A stretch of DNA of 53,634 nt from NCBI GenBank assembly GCA_016195965.1, contig JACPYR010000045.1, positions 1-53,634 on the forward strand. The letters run 5' to 3'. This stretch comes from Nitrosomonadales bacterium (GTDB lineage: Bacteria > Pseudomonadota > Gammaproteobacteria > Burkholderiales > Gallionellaceae). Positions within the stretch are counted from its first letter, which is position 1, and the number at the start of each line of letters is the position of its first letter. The notes under the pieces are model-generated. The model saw only the letters and a list, made by a program, of their open reading frames with translations. It searched no databases and had not been told where the DNA came from. Positions 25,486 to 35,676 of this stretch are shown piece by piece. The position numbers and the translations under genes are program-made.

Positions 25486-28400
25486 ATGAGGTCAGGCACT
25501 ATGCGTAAAGTATTGACGGTCGCGCTGTTAAGCGTGATGGCTTTAGTCATTCTGAGCGTTGCCGATGCCGCACAGGATCAGAATGCCGAGCAAGCTGCCG
25601 GCAAGGTCCAGACAGCCGAGCAAGGCAAGTCCGTAGCCAAGACAGATGATAAGGTTAAAAATGATCCACAGGTTATTAGCAAAGCAGATCAGGAGAGCAA
25701 AAAAGCGGCAACGCTGAGACCTGTAGATATTGTGCTGATAGAAACCAATGAACTGCTGAAAGCCAGTGGCAAGCTGACCCTGCAAGATGAAGACAGGCCG
25801 GTCGCTTTTGTGCCCTACAAAAAAAATGGCAGCCACGGGATATTTAATATCGATGCATCCGGCGCATGGTTTTTTGTCACCAAAGGCACGCTTAATTACC
25901 TCCAGGCGGGAGAGGGTGTCAGCGACAGTTTCATTGTAACCAGCAAGGATGGATTGACCACCACTGTCAAGATTACCGTCGACGGCACCAATGACCCGGC
26001 CATCCTGGGCTCGGCGGATGTCGTCCTGAAAGAAACCAATGAGCCGTTGCGAACCGGCGGCAAGTTGACCATTAAAGATGTGGATAGCCCGGCAGTGTTT
26101 ATTGCGCAAGACAAGGTAGCGGGTAAGTACGGCACTTTCAATATCGATGAATCTGGCGCATGGGCATATACCGCCAATAGCGCTTTCGATTATCTTAATG
26201 TGGGCCAGAGCGTCAGCGACAGCTTTACCGTATCCAGCGCGGATGGCACGACCACGACTGTCAAAGTCACCATCAATGGCACCAACGATCCGGCCATCCT
26301 GAGTCCCGCCTACGTCGTGTTGAAATATTCTGAAACGAATGTGCTGCTCCGCACTGAAGGCAGGCTGACCATCAAGGACGTGGATAGCCCGGAAACTTTT
26401 GCGATGCAGCAATCGACGGGCGATTACGGGACCTTCAACATCGACACGTCGGGAGCATGGACCTATGTCACCGACAGTGCGATAGACGACCTCGATGCGA
26501 ACCAGAGCATCAGCGACAGCTTCACCGTATACAGCTCGGATGGCACAAGCACTACGGTTAGAATCGTCATTAACGATGGTTCTAACATCCCGGCGATCTT
26601 GAGTTCGGCAGATGTCACGTTGTCAGAAACCAATGTTCCGTTGAGAACCAATGGCAAGCTCACCATCGATGATGAAGATAGCCCGGAGACCTTTGTGGCC
26701 CAGAGCCATGTGGCTGGTGCGTATGGAATTTTCAGCATCAACAGCTCGGGTGCATGGACATATATCGCCAACAGCGCCTTTGATTACCTCAATGTAGGCC
26801 AGAGCGTCAGCGACAGTTTTATTGTTTCCAGCGCGGATGGCACGACCACCACTGTCAAAATCACCATCAACGGCACCAACGATCCGGCGATACTGGGTTC
26901 TGCCAACGTGGTATTGCAACAAGGCAATGATTTCCTGGCAACGCGTGGCAAACTGTCTATCAGAGATGTGGACAGCCCGGAGATTTTCATCGCGGAGAAA
27001 AAATACGGCAATTACGGGACCCTCAATGTTTTCGCTTCGGGCGTATGGTCTTATGCCACCCAAAGCGCGCTCGAATATCTCAAGGCCGGGCAGGGTGTCA
27101 GCGACAATTTTGTTTTAAACAGTGCCGACGGCACACCCACTACGGTCAATATTACGATAAACGGCATCAACGACCCGGCGATCCTGAGCGCTGACGATGT
27201 GGTGTTGATAGAAACCAACGAACCGCTTAAAACCAGCGGTCAGTTGACCATCCTCGACGTGGACAGTCCGGGAACCTTTGTCGCACAGAAAAAAATCGGA
27301 AGCTACGGCACTTTCAATATCGACACTACCGGCGCATGGAGCTATGTCGCCAAGAGCGCGTTCGATTACCTGCAGGCAGGCGATGGCATCAGCGATGTCT
27401 TCACCGTATCCAGCGCGGACGAAACGACCACCACGGTCACTATCACCATAGACGGCACCAACGATCCAGCGGTCTTGAGTTCAGCCGATGTGGTGTTGAC
27501 AGAAACCGATGCGCCATTGCAAACCAGCGGTAAGCTGACCATCAAAGACGTGGATAGCCCCGCGACTTTTGTGGAGCAGAGCAAAAAAGACGGCAGCTAC
27601 GGTACCTTCAAGATCGATGCGTCAGGCTCGTGGACCTATATGACGAACGGTGCTCTCAACGACTTGAAGGCGGGGGAGAGTGTCTTTGATATTTTCACGG
27701 TAGCCAGTGCGGATGGCACGACCACGACCGTCAAGATCACCATCAACGGCAGCAACGACCCGGCTATCCTGAGTTCGGCAGATGTGGTCCTGGAGGAAAC
27801 CAACGAACCCCTGAAAACCAGCGGCACACTGACTGTCAAAGATGCCGATAGCCCGGAGACTTTCATTGAGCAACGCAATGTAGCGGGAATCAATGGCGTT
27901 TTCAGCATCGATGCTTCAGGCGCCTGGAATTATGTAGCGAACAGCGCTTTTGATTATCTGAACGTAGGCAAGAGCGTCAGCGACAAATTTACAGTATCCA
28001 GTGCGGATGGTACGACCACGACCGTCAAGATTACCATCAACGGTACCAACGATCCTGCGATCCTGAGCGCTGCGGAAGAGGTCTTGATAGAAACCAACGA
28101 GCCGTTGAGCACCCATGGTCAATTGAGCAACAAGGATGTGGATAGCCCGGAAACTTTTGTGGCGCAACGCGATGTTGCCGGTAGTTACGGCGTGTTCAAT
28201 ATCAATGCCTCGGGTGCCTGGACATATGCCACCAATAATGCCCTCGATTTTCTCAGCGTGGGCCAGGGCGTCAGCGATAGTTTCACCGTTTCCAGTTCGG
28301 ACGGTACGATCACCACGGTGAAGGTCACCATTAACGGCACTAATGATCCGGCGATACTGGGGGCTGCCGATGTTACGCTAACGGAAACCAATCTCCCGTT

Positions 28401-28953
28401 GAAAACCGGCGGTACCTTATCCATTCGTGATGTGGACAGCCCGGAAACCTTTGTCGCACAGAAAATGACCGCCGGCGCCTATGGCATATTTGATATCGAC
28501 AGTAAGGGTAACTGGACCTATGCGACCAACAGCGCCCTTGATTTTCTCAGCGAGGGCCAGAGCGTCAGCGACAGCTTTACCGTGTTCAGCGCGGATGGTA
28601 CGACCACGGCCGTGAAAGTTACCGTCAATGGCAGCAACGATCCTGCGATTCTGAGCGCTGCCGATGTCGTGTTGAAAGCGGGCAATGTCCCGTTGAAAAC
28701 CGGTGGCAAGCTGCGTATCAGGGATGCGGACAGCCCGCAAACTTTTGTGGCGCAGAGCAATATTGCGGGCAGCAACGGCATTTTCAACATCAATACTTCG
28801 GGTGAATGGACTTATGTCGCGAACAGCGCCTTCGATCATTTAAAAACGGGCCGGAGCGTGGGCGATATCTTTAGTGTATCCAGCGCGGATGGTACGAGCA
28901 CCACGGTCAGGGTTACCATCAATGGCACCTATAATCCGGAGCTACGGAAATAA
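25486..28953 (+). CDS. Large VCBS-repeat protein, exported
   Basis: A 1155-residue protein with a signal peptide (RKVLTVALLSVMALVILSVA, about residues 7-26), a Lys/Gln/Ala-rich segment, then eleven tandem repeats of about 98 residues from about residue 78 to the end. Each repeat reads roughly: VxLxETNxPLxxxGKLxI, then DVDSPETFVAQ, a GxFxIDxSGAWxY unit, LxxGQSVSDSFTVSSADGT, and TTVKxTINGTNDPAIL. This is the VCBS/cadherin-like domain pattern common in surface adhesins. The start ATG 25486 (AGGAA site) matches the start of the next gene (MRxGTMRKV in both). No anchor, sorting signal or barrel is visible. It may be secreted, or a relic of duplication. The gene downstream encodes a paralogue. Confidence 0.85.
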   Translation: MRSGTMRKVLTVALLSVMALVILSVADAAQDQNAEQAAGKVQTAEQGKSVAKTDDKVKNDPQVISKADQESKKAATLRPVDIVLIETNELLKASGKLTLQDEDRPVAFVPYKKNGSHGIFNIDASGAWFFVTKGTLNYLQAGEGVSDSFIVTSKDGLTTTVKITVDGTNDPAILGSADVVLKETNEPLRTGGKLTIKDVDSPAVFIAQDKVAGKYGTFNIDESGAWAYTANSAFDYLNVGQSVSDSFTVSSADGTTTTVKVTINGTNDPAILSPAYVVLKYSETNVLLRTEGRLTIKDVDSPETFAMQQSTGDYGTFNIDTSGAWTYVTDSAIDDLDANQSISDSFTVYSSDGTSTTVRIVINDGSNIPAILSSADVTLSETNVPLRTNGKLTIDDEDSPETFVAQSHVAGAYGIFSINSSGAWTYIANSAFDYLNVGQSVSDSFIVSSADGTTTTVKITINGTNDPAILGSANVVLQQGNDFLATRGKLSIRDVDSPEIFIAEKKYGNYGTLNVFASGVWSYATQSALEYLKAGQGVSDNFVLNSADGTPTTVNITINGINDPAILSADDVVLIETNEPLKTSGQLTILDVDSPGTFVAQKKIGSYGTFNIDTTGAWSYVAKSAFDYLQAGDGISDVFTVSSADETTTTVTITIDGTNDPAVLSSADVVLTETDAPLQTSGKLTIKDVDSPATFVEQSKKDGSYGTFKIDASGSWTYMTNGALNDLKAGESVFDIFTVASADGTTTTVKITINGSNDPAILSSADVVLEETNEPLKTSGTLTVKDADSPETFIEQRNVAGINGVFSIDASGAWNYVANSAFDYLNVGKSVSDKFTVSSADGTTTTVKITINGTNDPAILSAAEEVLIETNEPLSTHGQLSNKDVDSPETFVAQRDVAGSYGVFNINASGAWTYATNNALDFLSVGQGVSDSFTVSSSDGTITTVKVTINGTNDPAILGAADVTLTETNLPLKTGGTLSIRDVDSPETFVAQKMTAGAYGIFDIDSKGNWTYATNSALDFLSEGQSVSDSFTVFSADGTTTAVKVTVNGSNDPAILSAADVVLKAGNVPLKTGGKLRIRDADSPQTFVAQSNIAGSNGIFNINTSGEWTYVANSAFDHLKTGRSVGDIFSVSSADGTSTTVRVTINGTYNPELRK

Positions 28954-28992
28954 ACGCCCATGCTATTTAGCAGCTATTTTTCAGGGAAGTAT

Positions 28993-31900
28993 ATGAGGCA
29001 GGGCACTATGCGTAAGGTACCGGTCATCGCGCTGTTGAGCGTGATGGCTTCGGCCATGCTGAGCGCTACCGATATCGCCCGTGCTGAATCCGTTGCGGCG
29101 CAAAGTTTGAATAAATATAACCAGAAAAAAGCGGCGCCGAATTTGGCCGATGTTATTCTGACCGAAACCAACGAGCCGCTGAGCGCCAGCGGCAAGCTGA
29201 ACATCGGCGATCTGGACAACAGCGAGGCCTTTGTGCCGCAAAAAAAGACCGGACGCTATGGCATTTTCAATATTGACGCTGGCGGCACCTGGAGCTATGT
29301 GACCAACAGCGCCCTCGATTTTCTCAAGGAGGGGCAGAGCGCCAGCGGAATATTTACGGTGACCAGCGTGGGCGGCACCGCCGCTACCGTGAGCATCACT
29401 CTTAAGGGTACGAATGACCCGGCGCTCTTGAGTTCTGCCGATATCGTGTTGACGGAAACCAACGCCCCGTTGAAAACACATGGCAAGCTCACTATCAAGG
29501 ATGTGGATAGTCCGGAAACCTTTGTGCCACTTAAAAAGATTGGCGATTACGGTACTTTCAACATCGATGCATCAGGTAGCTGGTCTTATGTGGCGAGCAG
29601 CGCCTTCGATTACCTCAACGTCGGTCAAAGTGTTAGCGACATCTTTACGGTGTCCAGTGCGGATGGCACGACGACTACAGTGAAAATCACTATCAACGGC
29701 AGCAATGACCCGGCTATATTGAGTACCGCCAACGTCGTGCTGCAGCAGGGCAGCGAACCGCTGAGCACCGGCGGTAAATTGACTATCAAGGATGCGGATA
29801 GTCCTGAGACTTTTGTCGCGCAGAGCAACGTCGCCGGCGCCAACGGTATCTTCAACATCGACGCCGCCGGGGTATGGAGTTATGTTGCCAACAGCTCTTT
29901 TGATTACCTGAAAGCGGGTCAGAGTGTGGGCGATCGATTCACCGTATCCAGCGCGGATGGTACGACCACGACAGTAAAAGTTACGATCAACGGCATCAAC
30001 GATCCGGCGATCCTGAGTTCGGCGGATGTGGTGCTGACCGAAACCAACGAGCCGTTGAGCGCCAGCGGCAAGCTGAGCATCCGCGATGTGGACAGCCCGG
30101 AGACCTTTGTGGCACAGAAGAAATCCAGCCGCTACGGGACTTTCAGCATCAATGCGAATGGTGAATGGAGCTACCTGACCAATGGCGCGCTGGACTTTCT
30201 GAGTGCGGATCAGCATGCCACCGATACTTTCACGGTTGCCAGCGCGGATGGCACGACCACCACCGTGAAGATCACGATCAACGGTAGCAATGATCCGGCG
30301 ATTCTGGGTTCGGCAGATGTGGTGCTGACTGAAACCAATGAACCGTTGAGCACTCATGGCAAGCTCGCCATCAAAGACCCAGATAGCCCGGAGACCTTTG
30401 TGGCACAGAAAATGGCTGGCGACTACGGTACTTTCAATATCGACACATCAGGCGCCTGGACCTATGTAACCCGTGATGCCCTCGATTTTCTGAAGGCGGA
30501 TCAGAGTGTGTTCGATAGCTTTACGGTTTCCAGCGCGGATGGCACGACTACGACCGTGAAAGTTACCATCAACGGCAGCAACGATCCGGCCATTCTGAGC
30601 GCCGCTGATATCTCAGTGGACGAAACGAATGAGCCCCTGAAGGTGATAGGCAAGCTGAGCATCAAGGATGTGGACAGCCCCGAAACCTTCGTGGCGCAGA
30701 GCAATGTCGCCGGAACCAACGGCGTATTCAACATTGATACTGACGGCGCATGGACTTATCTCGCCAACAGTGCCTTTGATGAACTCGGTGTGGGGCAGAG
30801 CGTCAGCGATAAATTTACTGTAACCAGTGCGGATGGCACGAGCGCGACGGTTAAAGTCACGATCAAAGGCACGAACGATGCGGCGAACCTGAGTTCGGCG
30901 GAAGTGTTGCTGACCGAAACCAATGAATCTTTGAGCGCCAGCGGTAAGCTGACCATCAGTGACGTGGACAGTCCGGCAAGCTTTTTGGCGCAGAAATGGG
31001 TCAGCCGTTATGGCACCTTAAATATCGATGCATCAGGCGCCTGGACTTATGTCACAAATAGCCCGCTGGATTTCCTCAACGTAGGCCGGAATGGCGTTGA
31101 TCTGTTTACTGTCAGCAGTGCCGATGGCACGAAAACTACCGTAAAAATTACCATCAACGGCACCAATGATCCGGCAATTCTGAGCGCAGATGACATCAGT
31201 GTAGATGAAACAAACGTCCCTGTTAAAATCACCGGCAAACTGACCATCAGCGATGTGGATGATAATGAGACCTTCATGCCACAGAATAATATCGAAGGCG
31301 CAAACGGCATCTTCAGTATCGATGCTTCAGGTGCTTGGACTTACCTCGCCAACAGCGATTTCGATTCCCTGAACGTCGGTCAGAGTGTGGGCGACAGCTT
31401 TATCGTCTCCAGTTCGGATGGCACGACGACTACCGTGAAAGTTACCATCAACGGCACCAATGATCCGGCGATACTCGGTGCAGCCGATGTGGTTCTGACC
31501 GAAACTAATGCAGCGCTGAGCACCCGTGGCAAACTGACCATTAAAGATCCGGACAGCCCTGAGACCTTCGTGGCGCAGAGCAATATCGCCGGTACCAATG
31601 GCATTTTCAATATTGATACCACGGGTAAATGGAGCTATGTCGCCAACAGCGCGCTGGATGAACTAAACGCGGGGCGCAGCGCCATGGATATCTTCACGGT
31701 ATCCAGTGCCGATGGGACGGCTACCACTGTAAAAATCACCATCAACGGCACCAATGATCCGGCGATCCTGAGTTCAGCCAACATCGTGATGGATGAAACC
31801 AACGAACCGTTGACTGCCAGCGGTAAGCTGACCATCAGCGATGTGGATGACCCGGAAACTTTTGTGGCGCAGGACAACGTTTCAATCGCCAACGGCGTTT

Positions 31901-33246
31901 TCAATATCGATCCTTCAGGTGCCTGGACCTATGTGGCCAACGATGCTTTCGATTATCTAAACGAAGGCGATTTTATCGGCGGGACCATTCCGGTACGCAG
32001 TGCGGATGGCACGATCACGACGATAAAAATAACGATTAACGGAACCAATGATCCGGCAATACTGAGTGCGGCAGATGTCGTATTGTCGGAAACCAATGTT
32101 CCATTGGTTACCAATGGAACATTGAGCATCAGCGATGTAGACAGTGCACAGACTTTCGTGGAGCAGAGCAAAGTGCCAGGTTCTAACGGCATCTTTAACA
32201 TCAATAGCGATGGGGTCTGGAGTTATGTCGCCAATAGCGCCTTCGATTACCTGAATGTCGGCGACAAACTGATAGACAGCTTTGTCGTATGCGCTGCCGA
32301 TGGCACGACTACCACCGTTAAGATTACGATCAACGGCACCAACGATCCAGCGATCATGAGTTTTGCCAATGTCCATCTGGATGAAATCGAGGTTCCACAA
32401 AAAACCAATGGCAAATTGACTATCAAGGATCCCGACAATCCGGAAGTTTTTGTGGCGCAGACCGATGTGGCCGGTACCAATGGCGTGTTCAACATAGATA
32501 GCGCCGGGGTGTGGACTTATGTCGCCAACAGCAACTTTGCAGAACTCGACAAACACCAGAGCGTCAGCGATACCTTTACTGTTGCCAGCCTGGATGGCAC
32601 GACCACTACAGTAAAAATCACCATCCATGGCACAGAGCCCAGCCCTTTCAGGGGCAAGTTCTTCGGTGGAAAGATAGGTTTGGTCAAATCGACGGCGACA
32701 GGTGCTACCAGCGCACCCGAGGCGACCAACTTCGAATATGGTTTGCAGGGTGGTGCTTTGCAGGCCGGATATAACTGGGATTTGAAGTATGTTGTGTTCG
32801 GGGTGGGGACATATTTCGATTGGAATACCTATGTGCTGCATTCCAATGGGGTAGGCTATGCGAGCGCTGCCGCCGGTTTTGATACCAAACTGGGGCTGCC
32901 GGTCGAGGATGCGCTGTTATATGTCAAGCTGGGTTATGGATATACCACGGGCCTCAGAAATCAAGATATCAGCAATATTTCCAGCTTTAACCGCAACATT
33001 GCGGTCGGTGCCGAATATAATTTCGCCCATCGCTGGAGCTTCATCGCCGAATACAAGAAAGACGGCTTTTCGGGCCGGAATGGCTCGACATTGATTGAGA
33101 ATAATCTGTTCATGTTCGGGTTCAATTATTATTTCGATATCCCTGCCGTGATCAAGAAAGCGGCGGTTGTCAAAGAGGAAGAAATCGTGATTCCGGATGC
33201 TGAGCTTGCACCAGATGCCGTCCCGGATGCGCCTCCCCCTCCTTGA
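28993..33246 (+). CDS. VCBS-repeat protein with C-terminal outer-membrane beta-barrel
   Basis: A 1417-residue protein with a signal peptide (RKVPVIALLSVMASAMLSAT), twelve VCBS repeats of about 98 residues, then about 200 residues with alternating beta-strand pattern (GGKIGLVKS, YGLQGGALQAGYNWDLKYVV, YVKLGYGYTT, NIAVGAEYNFAHRWSFIAEY). The final strand NLFMFGFNYYF ends in the aromatic residue typical of outer-membrane proteins. This looks like an OmpA/Opa-size eight-stranded barrel. Instead of ending there, it has a further 33-residue acidic and proline-rich tail ending APDAVPDAPPPP. It starts 39 bases after its paralogue's stop with an AGGGAA site. Probable surface adhesin or matrix protein; membrane orientation of the repeats is uncertain. 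Confidence 0.85.
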   Translation: MRQGTMRKVPVIALLSVMASAMLSATDIARAESVAAQSLNKYNQKKAAPNLADVILTETNEPLSASGKLNIGDLDNSEAFVPQKKTGRYGIFNIDAGGTWSYVTNSALDFLKEGQSASGIFTVTSVGGTAATVSITLKGTNDPALLSSADIVLTETNAPLKTHGKLTIKDVDSPETFVPLKKIGDYGTFNIDASGSWSYVASSAFDYLNVGQSVSDIFTVSSADGTTTTVKITINGSNDPAILSTANVVLQQGSEPLSTGGKLTIKDADSPETFVAQSNVAGANGIFNIDAAGVWSYVANSSFDYLKAGQSVGDRFTVSSADGTTTTVKVTINGINDPAILSSADVVLTETNEPLSASGKLSIRDVDSPETFVAQKKSSRYGTFSINANGEWSYLTNGALDFLSADQHATDTFTVASADGTTTTVKITINGSNDPAILGSADVVLTETNEPLSTHGKLAIKDPDSPETFVAQKMAGDYGTFNIDTSGAWTYVTRDALDFLKADQSVFDSFTVSSADGTTTTVKVTINGSNDPAILSAADISVDETNEPLKVIGKLSIKDVDSPETFVAQSNVAGTNGVFNIDTDGAWTYLANSAFDELGVGQSVSDKFTVTSADGTSATVKVTIKGTNDAANLSSAEVLLTETNESLSASGKLTISDVDSPASFLAQKWVSRYGTLNIDASGAWTYVTNSPLDFLNVGRNGVDLFTVSSADGTKTTVKITINGTNDPAILSADDISVDETNVPVKITGKLTISDVDDNETFMPQNNIEGANGIFSIDASGAWTYLANSDFDSLNVGQSVGDSFIVSSSDGTTTTVKVTINGTNDPAILGAADVVLTETNAALSTRGKLTIKDPDSPETFVAQSNIAGTNGIFNIDTTGKWSYVANSALDELNAGRSAMDIFTVSSADGTATTVKITINGTNDPAILSSANIVMDETNEPLTASGKLTISDVDDPETFVAQDNVSIANGVFNIDPSGAWTYVANDAFDYLNEGDFIGGTIPVRSADGTITTIKITINGTNDPAILSAADVVLSETNVPLVTNGTLSISDVDSAQTFVEQSKVPGSNGIFNINSDGVWSYVANSAFDYLNVGDKLIDSFVVCAADGTTTTVKITINGTNDPAIMSFANVHLDEIEVPQKTNGKLTIKDPDNPEVFVAQTDVAGTNGVFNIDSAGVWTYVANSNFAELDKHQSVSDTFTVASLDGTTTTVKITIHGTEPSPFRGKFFGGKIGLVKSTATGATSAPEATNFEYGLQGGALQAGYNWDLKYVVFGVGTYFDWNTYVLHSNGVGYASAAAGFDTKLGLPVEDALLYVKLGYGYTTGLRNQDISNISSFNRNIAVGAEYNFAHRWSFIAEYKKDGFSGRNGSTLIENNLFMFGFNYYFDIPAVIKKAAVVKEEEIVIPDAELAPDAVPDAPPPP

Positions 33247-33399
33247 TACTTGGGGTGCTCGCGCAGTCAGCTATCCCCGGATAGAGAATGGCGTGCTACT
33301 GACCGGGATGCGGGTTTTGAAGTGCCTGTACCGCAATGGCCCGAGCTCGTTTTGCGATGGTAAGATACACTTTCAATAAAAATCATCTCAAGCACAAAA

Positions 33400-35004
33400 A
33401 TGAAACTGGCAATCGCGCAAATCAACTGCGTGTTAGGCGATCTGGCGGGGAATGCCGCACATATTCTGCAATATGCCGAGCAGGCCAAGCAGCAGGGGGC
33501 GCAATTGTTGCTGACGCCTGAACTCAGCCTGTGCGGTTATCCGCCCGAAGACTTGTTGTTGCGCGAGGGCTTTTACCATGCGTGTGCACTGGCATTGGAG
33601 AAGCTTGCCGCATCAGTTTCAGGAATTGCAGTGGTGGTGGGGCATCCGCATGAACAGAATGGGAAGCGCTATAACGCCGCCTCTCTGCTGAAAGATGGCG
33701 CGATTGCCGCAACCTACCTCAAGCATGAACTGCCCAATTATTCCGTGTTCGATGAAGAGCGCTATTTTGCACATGGCAATGAACCTTGCGTGTTCGATAT
33801 TGGAGGCATCCGTTTCGCGCTGAATATCTGTGCCGATATTTGGGAGCAAGAGGCTGCGCGGCGTGCGCATGATGCCGGGGCGCAAGTGCTGCTGGTGCTG
33901 AACGCATCACCCTATGCGATAGACAAACACACATCCCGCTATCGCGTCATTCGCCAGCGCATCGCCGAGACCGGCATGGCTGTGATCTACGCCAACATGG
34001 TCGGCGGCCAGGATGAGCTGGTTTTTGACGGTGGTTCTTTCGCGATGGATTGCGATGGCATCCTGACCGCGCAGACTGCCCATTTTGAAGAACGTCTGTC
34101 GATCATGGAAATGCAGCGTAACCTGCGGCCCGCTGGTGAGCATGTAGCAGCGACTAGCAAAGAAGCCGATGCGTATCGTGCCTTGTGCCTCGGCGTGCGG
34201 GATTACATCGGCAAAAATCGCTTTCCGGGCGTGTTGCTGGGATTGTCTGGCGGAATAGACTCTGCATTGACCCTGGCGATCGCGGTGGATGCGCTGGGCG
34301 CGGACAAGGTTCATGTGGTGATGATGCCTTCCCCTTATACCGCGCAAATCAGTCTGGACGATGCGCGTGAGATGGCAAAAATTCTCGGCGTGCGCTATGA
34401 CGAATTTTCCATCGAGTCGATGTTTAAGAGCTTTTCGGCGACGCTGGAAAATATTTTCGCCGGACGCGCGGCAGATACCACTGAAGAGAACTTGCAGGCG
34501 CGCATACGCGGCACTTTGCTGATGGCTTTGTCCAACAAGTTCGGCTCTCTGGTATTGACTACCGGCAACAAGTCGGAGATGGCCGTGGGCTATGCCACGT
34601 TGTATGGCGATATGGCGGGTGGTTTTGCGGTGCTGAAGGATGTCAGCAAAACGCTGGTGTATCGTTTGTCCCGTTACCGCAATAGTCTGGGCTATGTGAT
34701 ACCGGAGCGTATCATCACGCGCCCGCCCAGTGCGGAGTTGCGTGCCGACCAAACCGATCAGGATAGCTTGCCGCCATATGACGTGCTGGATGCGATCATG
34801 GCCTGCTATGTCGAACAAAATCTCGCTATCCCGGAAATCATCGCGCGCGGTTATGCCGAGGCAGATGTGCGCCGTGTTGTGCACCTGATCCGCATCAGCG
34901 AGTACAAGCGCCGCCAGTCTGCGGTGGGCATACGCATCACCGAACGCGGTTTTGGCAAGGACTGGCGCTATCCGATCACGGCGCGTTACCAGGATGAATT
35001 CTGA
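33400..35004 (+). CDS. nadE: Glutamine-dependent NAD+ synthetase
   Basis: A 534-residue two-domain enzyme. The N-terminal nitrilase-like glutaminase has the catalytic triad Glu41 (TPELSLCGYPPEDLL), Lys108 (YLKHELPNY) and Cys144 (ALNICADIWE). The C-terminal ammonia-dependent synthetase has the PP-loop SGGIDS (283-288), TTGNKSEMAVGYATLYGDM and an ISEYKRRQS end. It makes NAD+ from deamido-NAD+, ATP and glutamine. It ends exactly where the response-regulator gene starts (TGA then ATG), suggesting co-transcription. Confidence 0.95.
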   Translation: MKLAIAQINCVLGDLAGNAAHILQYAEQAKQQGAQLLLTPELSLCGYPPEDLLLREGFYHACALALEKLAASVSGIAVVVGHPHEQNGKRYNAASLLKDGAIAATYLKHELPNYSVFDEERYFAHGNEPCVFDIGGIRFALNICADIWEQEAARRAHDAGAQVLLVLNASPYAIDKHTSRYRVIRQRIAETGMAVIYANMVGGQDELVFDGGSFAMDCDGILTAQTAHFEERLSIMEMQRNLRPAGEHVAATSKEADAYRALCLGVRDYIGKNRFPGVLLGLSGGIDSALTLAIAVDALGADKVHVVMMPSPYTAQISLDDAREMAKILGVRYDEFSIESMFKSFSATLENIFAGRAADTTEENLQARIRGTLLMALSNKFGSLVLTTGNKSEMAVGYATLYGDMAGGFAVLKDVSKTLVYRLSRYRNSLGYVIPERIITRPPSAELRADQTDQDSLPPYDVLDAIMACYVEQNLAIPEIIARGYAEADVRRVVHLIRISEYKRRQSAVGIRITERGFGKDWRYPITARYQDEF

Positions 35005-35676
35005 ATGCATCTCCTGCTGATCGAAGATAACCGCGATCTGGTGCGGAACATGTTCGACTATTTTGAACCGAAAGGCTATGTCATGGATTGCGCCGGGGAT
35101 GGTAGCCGGGGGCTGCATCTTGCTGCCTCGAATTCATATGATGCCATCATTCTGGACTTGATGTTGCCTGGGCTGGACGGGCTAACATTATGCAGGCGGT
35201 TACGCGAGGGCGGTAAGCATGTCCCGGTTTTGATGTTGACGGCACGAGATTCGCTGGAAGACAAAATTACCGGTCTGGGAGCCGGCGCCGATGATTATGT
35301 AGTTAAACCTTTCATGCTGCGTGAAGTCGATGCACGCTTGAATGCGCTGGTGCGCCGGTCCCAGCTGCTGGAGAGTTCCCTGGCGCTGCAGGTGGGTGAT
35401 TTATCTTTTGATCCCGGTACACTCAAGGTGAAACGAGGAAATCGGCGGCTAGAGTTGCCGCCGATACCGCTCAAACTTCTGGAATTGTTGATGAGAAGCT
35501 CGCCGCGCGTGTTATCCAGGGACGTGTTGGAACGCAGCATCTGGGGAGATTCGCCTCCCGATAGCGATGCCTTGCGGGCGCATATGCATATTTTGCGAAA
35601 CGCCATCGATAAAAATACCGACCATCCGCTGATCAAAACACACCGGGGCGTTGGCTATCAAATCGGCGATGCGTAA
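35005..35676 (+). CDS. Two-component response regulator, OmpR/PhoB family
   Basis: A 223-residue regulator. The receiver domain has acidic residues Glu7-Asp8, phosphoacceptor Asp51 (IILDLMLPGLDG), Thr79 and Lys101 (VVKPFMLRE). The C-terminal winged helix (about 125-223) has LELLMRSSPRVLSRDVLERS and the ending THRGVGYQIGDA. It is encoded immediately after nadE and overlaps the kinase gene by 8 bases. The target genes are unknown; the lipoprotein and membrane genes downstream are candidates by position only. Confidence 0.92.
   Translation: MHLLLIEDNRDLVRNMFDYFEPKGYVMDCAGDGSRGLHLAASNSYDAIILDLMLPGLDGLTLCRRLREGGKHVPVLMLTARDSLEDKITGLGAGADDYVVKPFMLREVDARLNALVRRSQLLESSLALQVGDLSFDPGTLKVKRGNRRLELPPIPLKLLELLMRSSPRVLSRDVLERSIWGDSPPDSDALRAHMHILRNAIDKNTDHPLIKTHRGVGYQIGDA

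Noticed and set aside
25486..33246. CRISPR-like regular repeats
   Set aside because: The periodicity is about 294 bases, in frame and protein-coding (VCBS domains), not short repeats with spacers.
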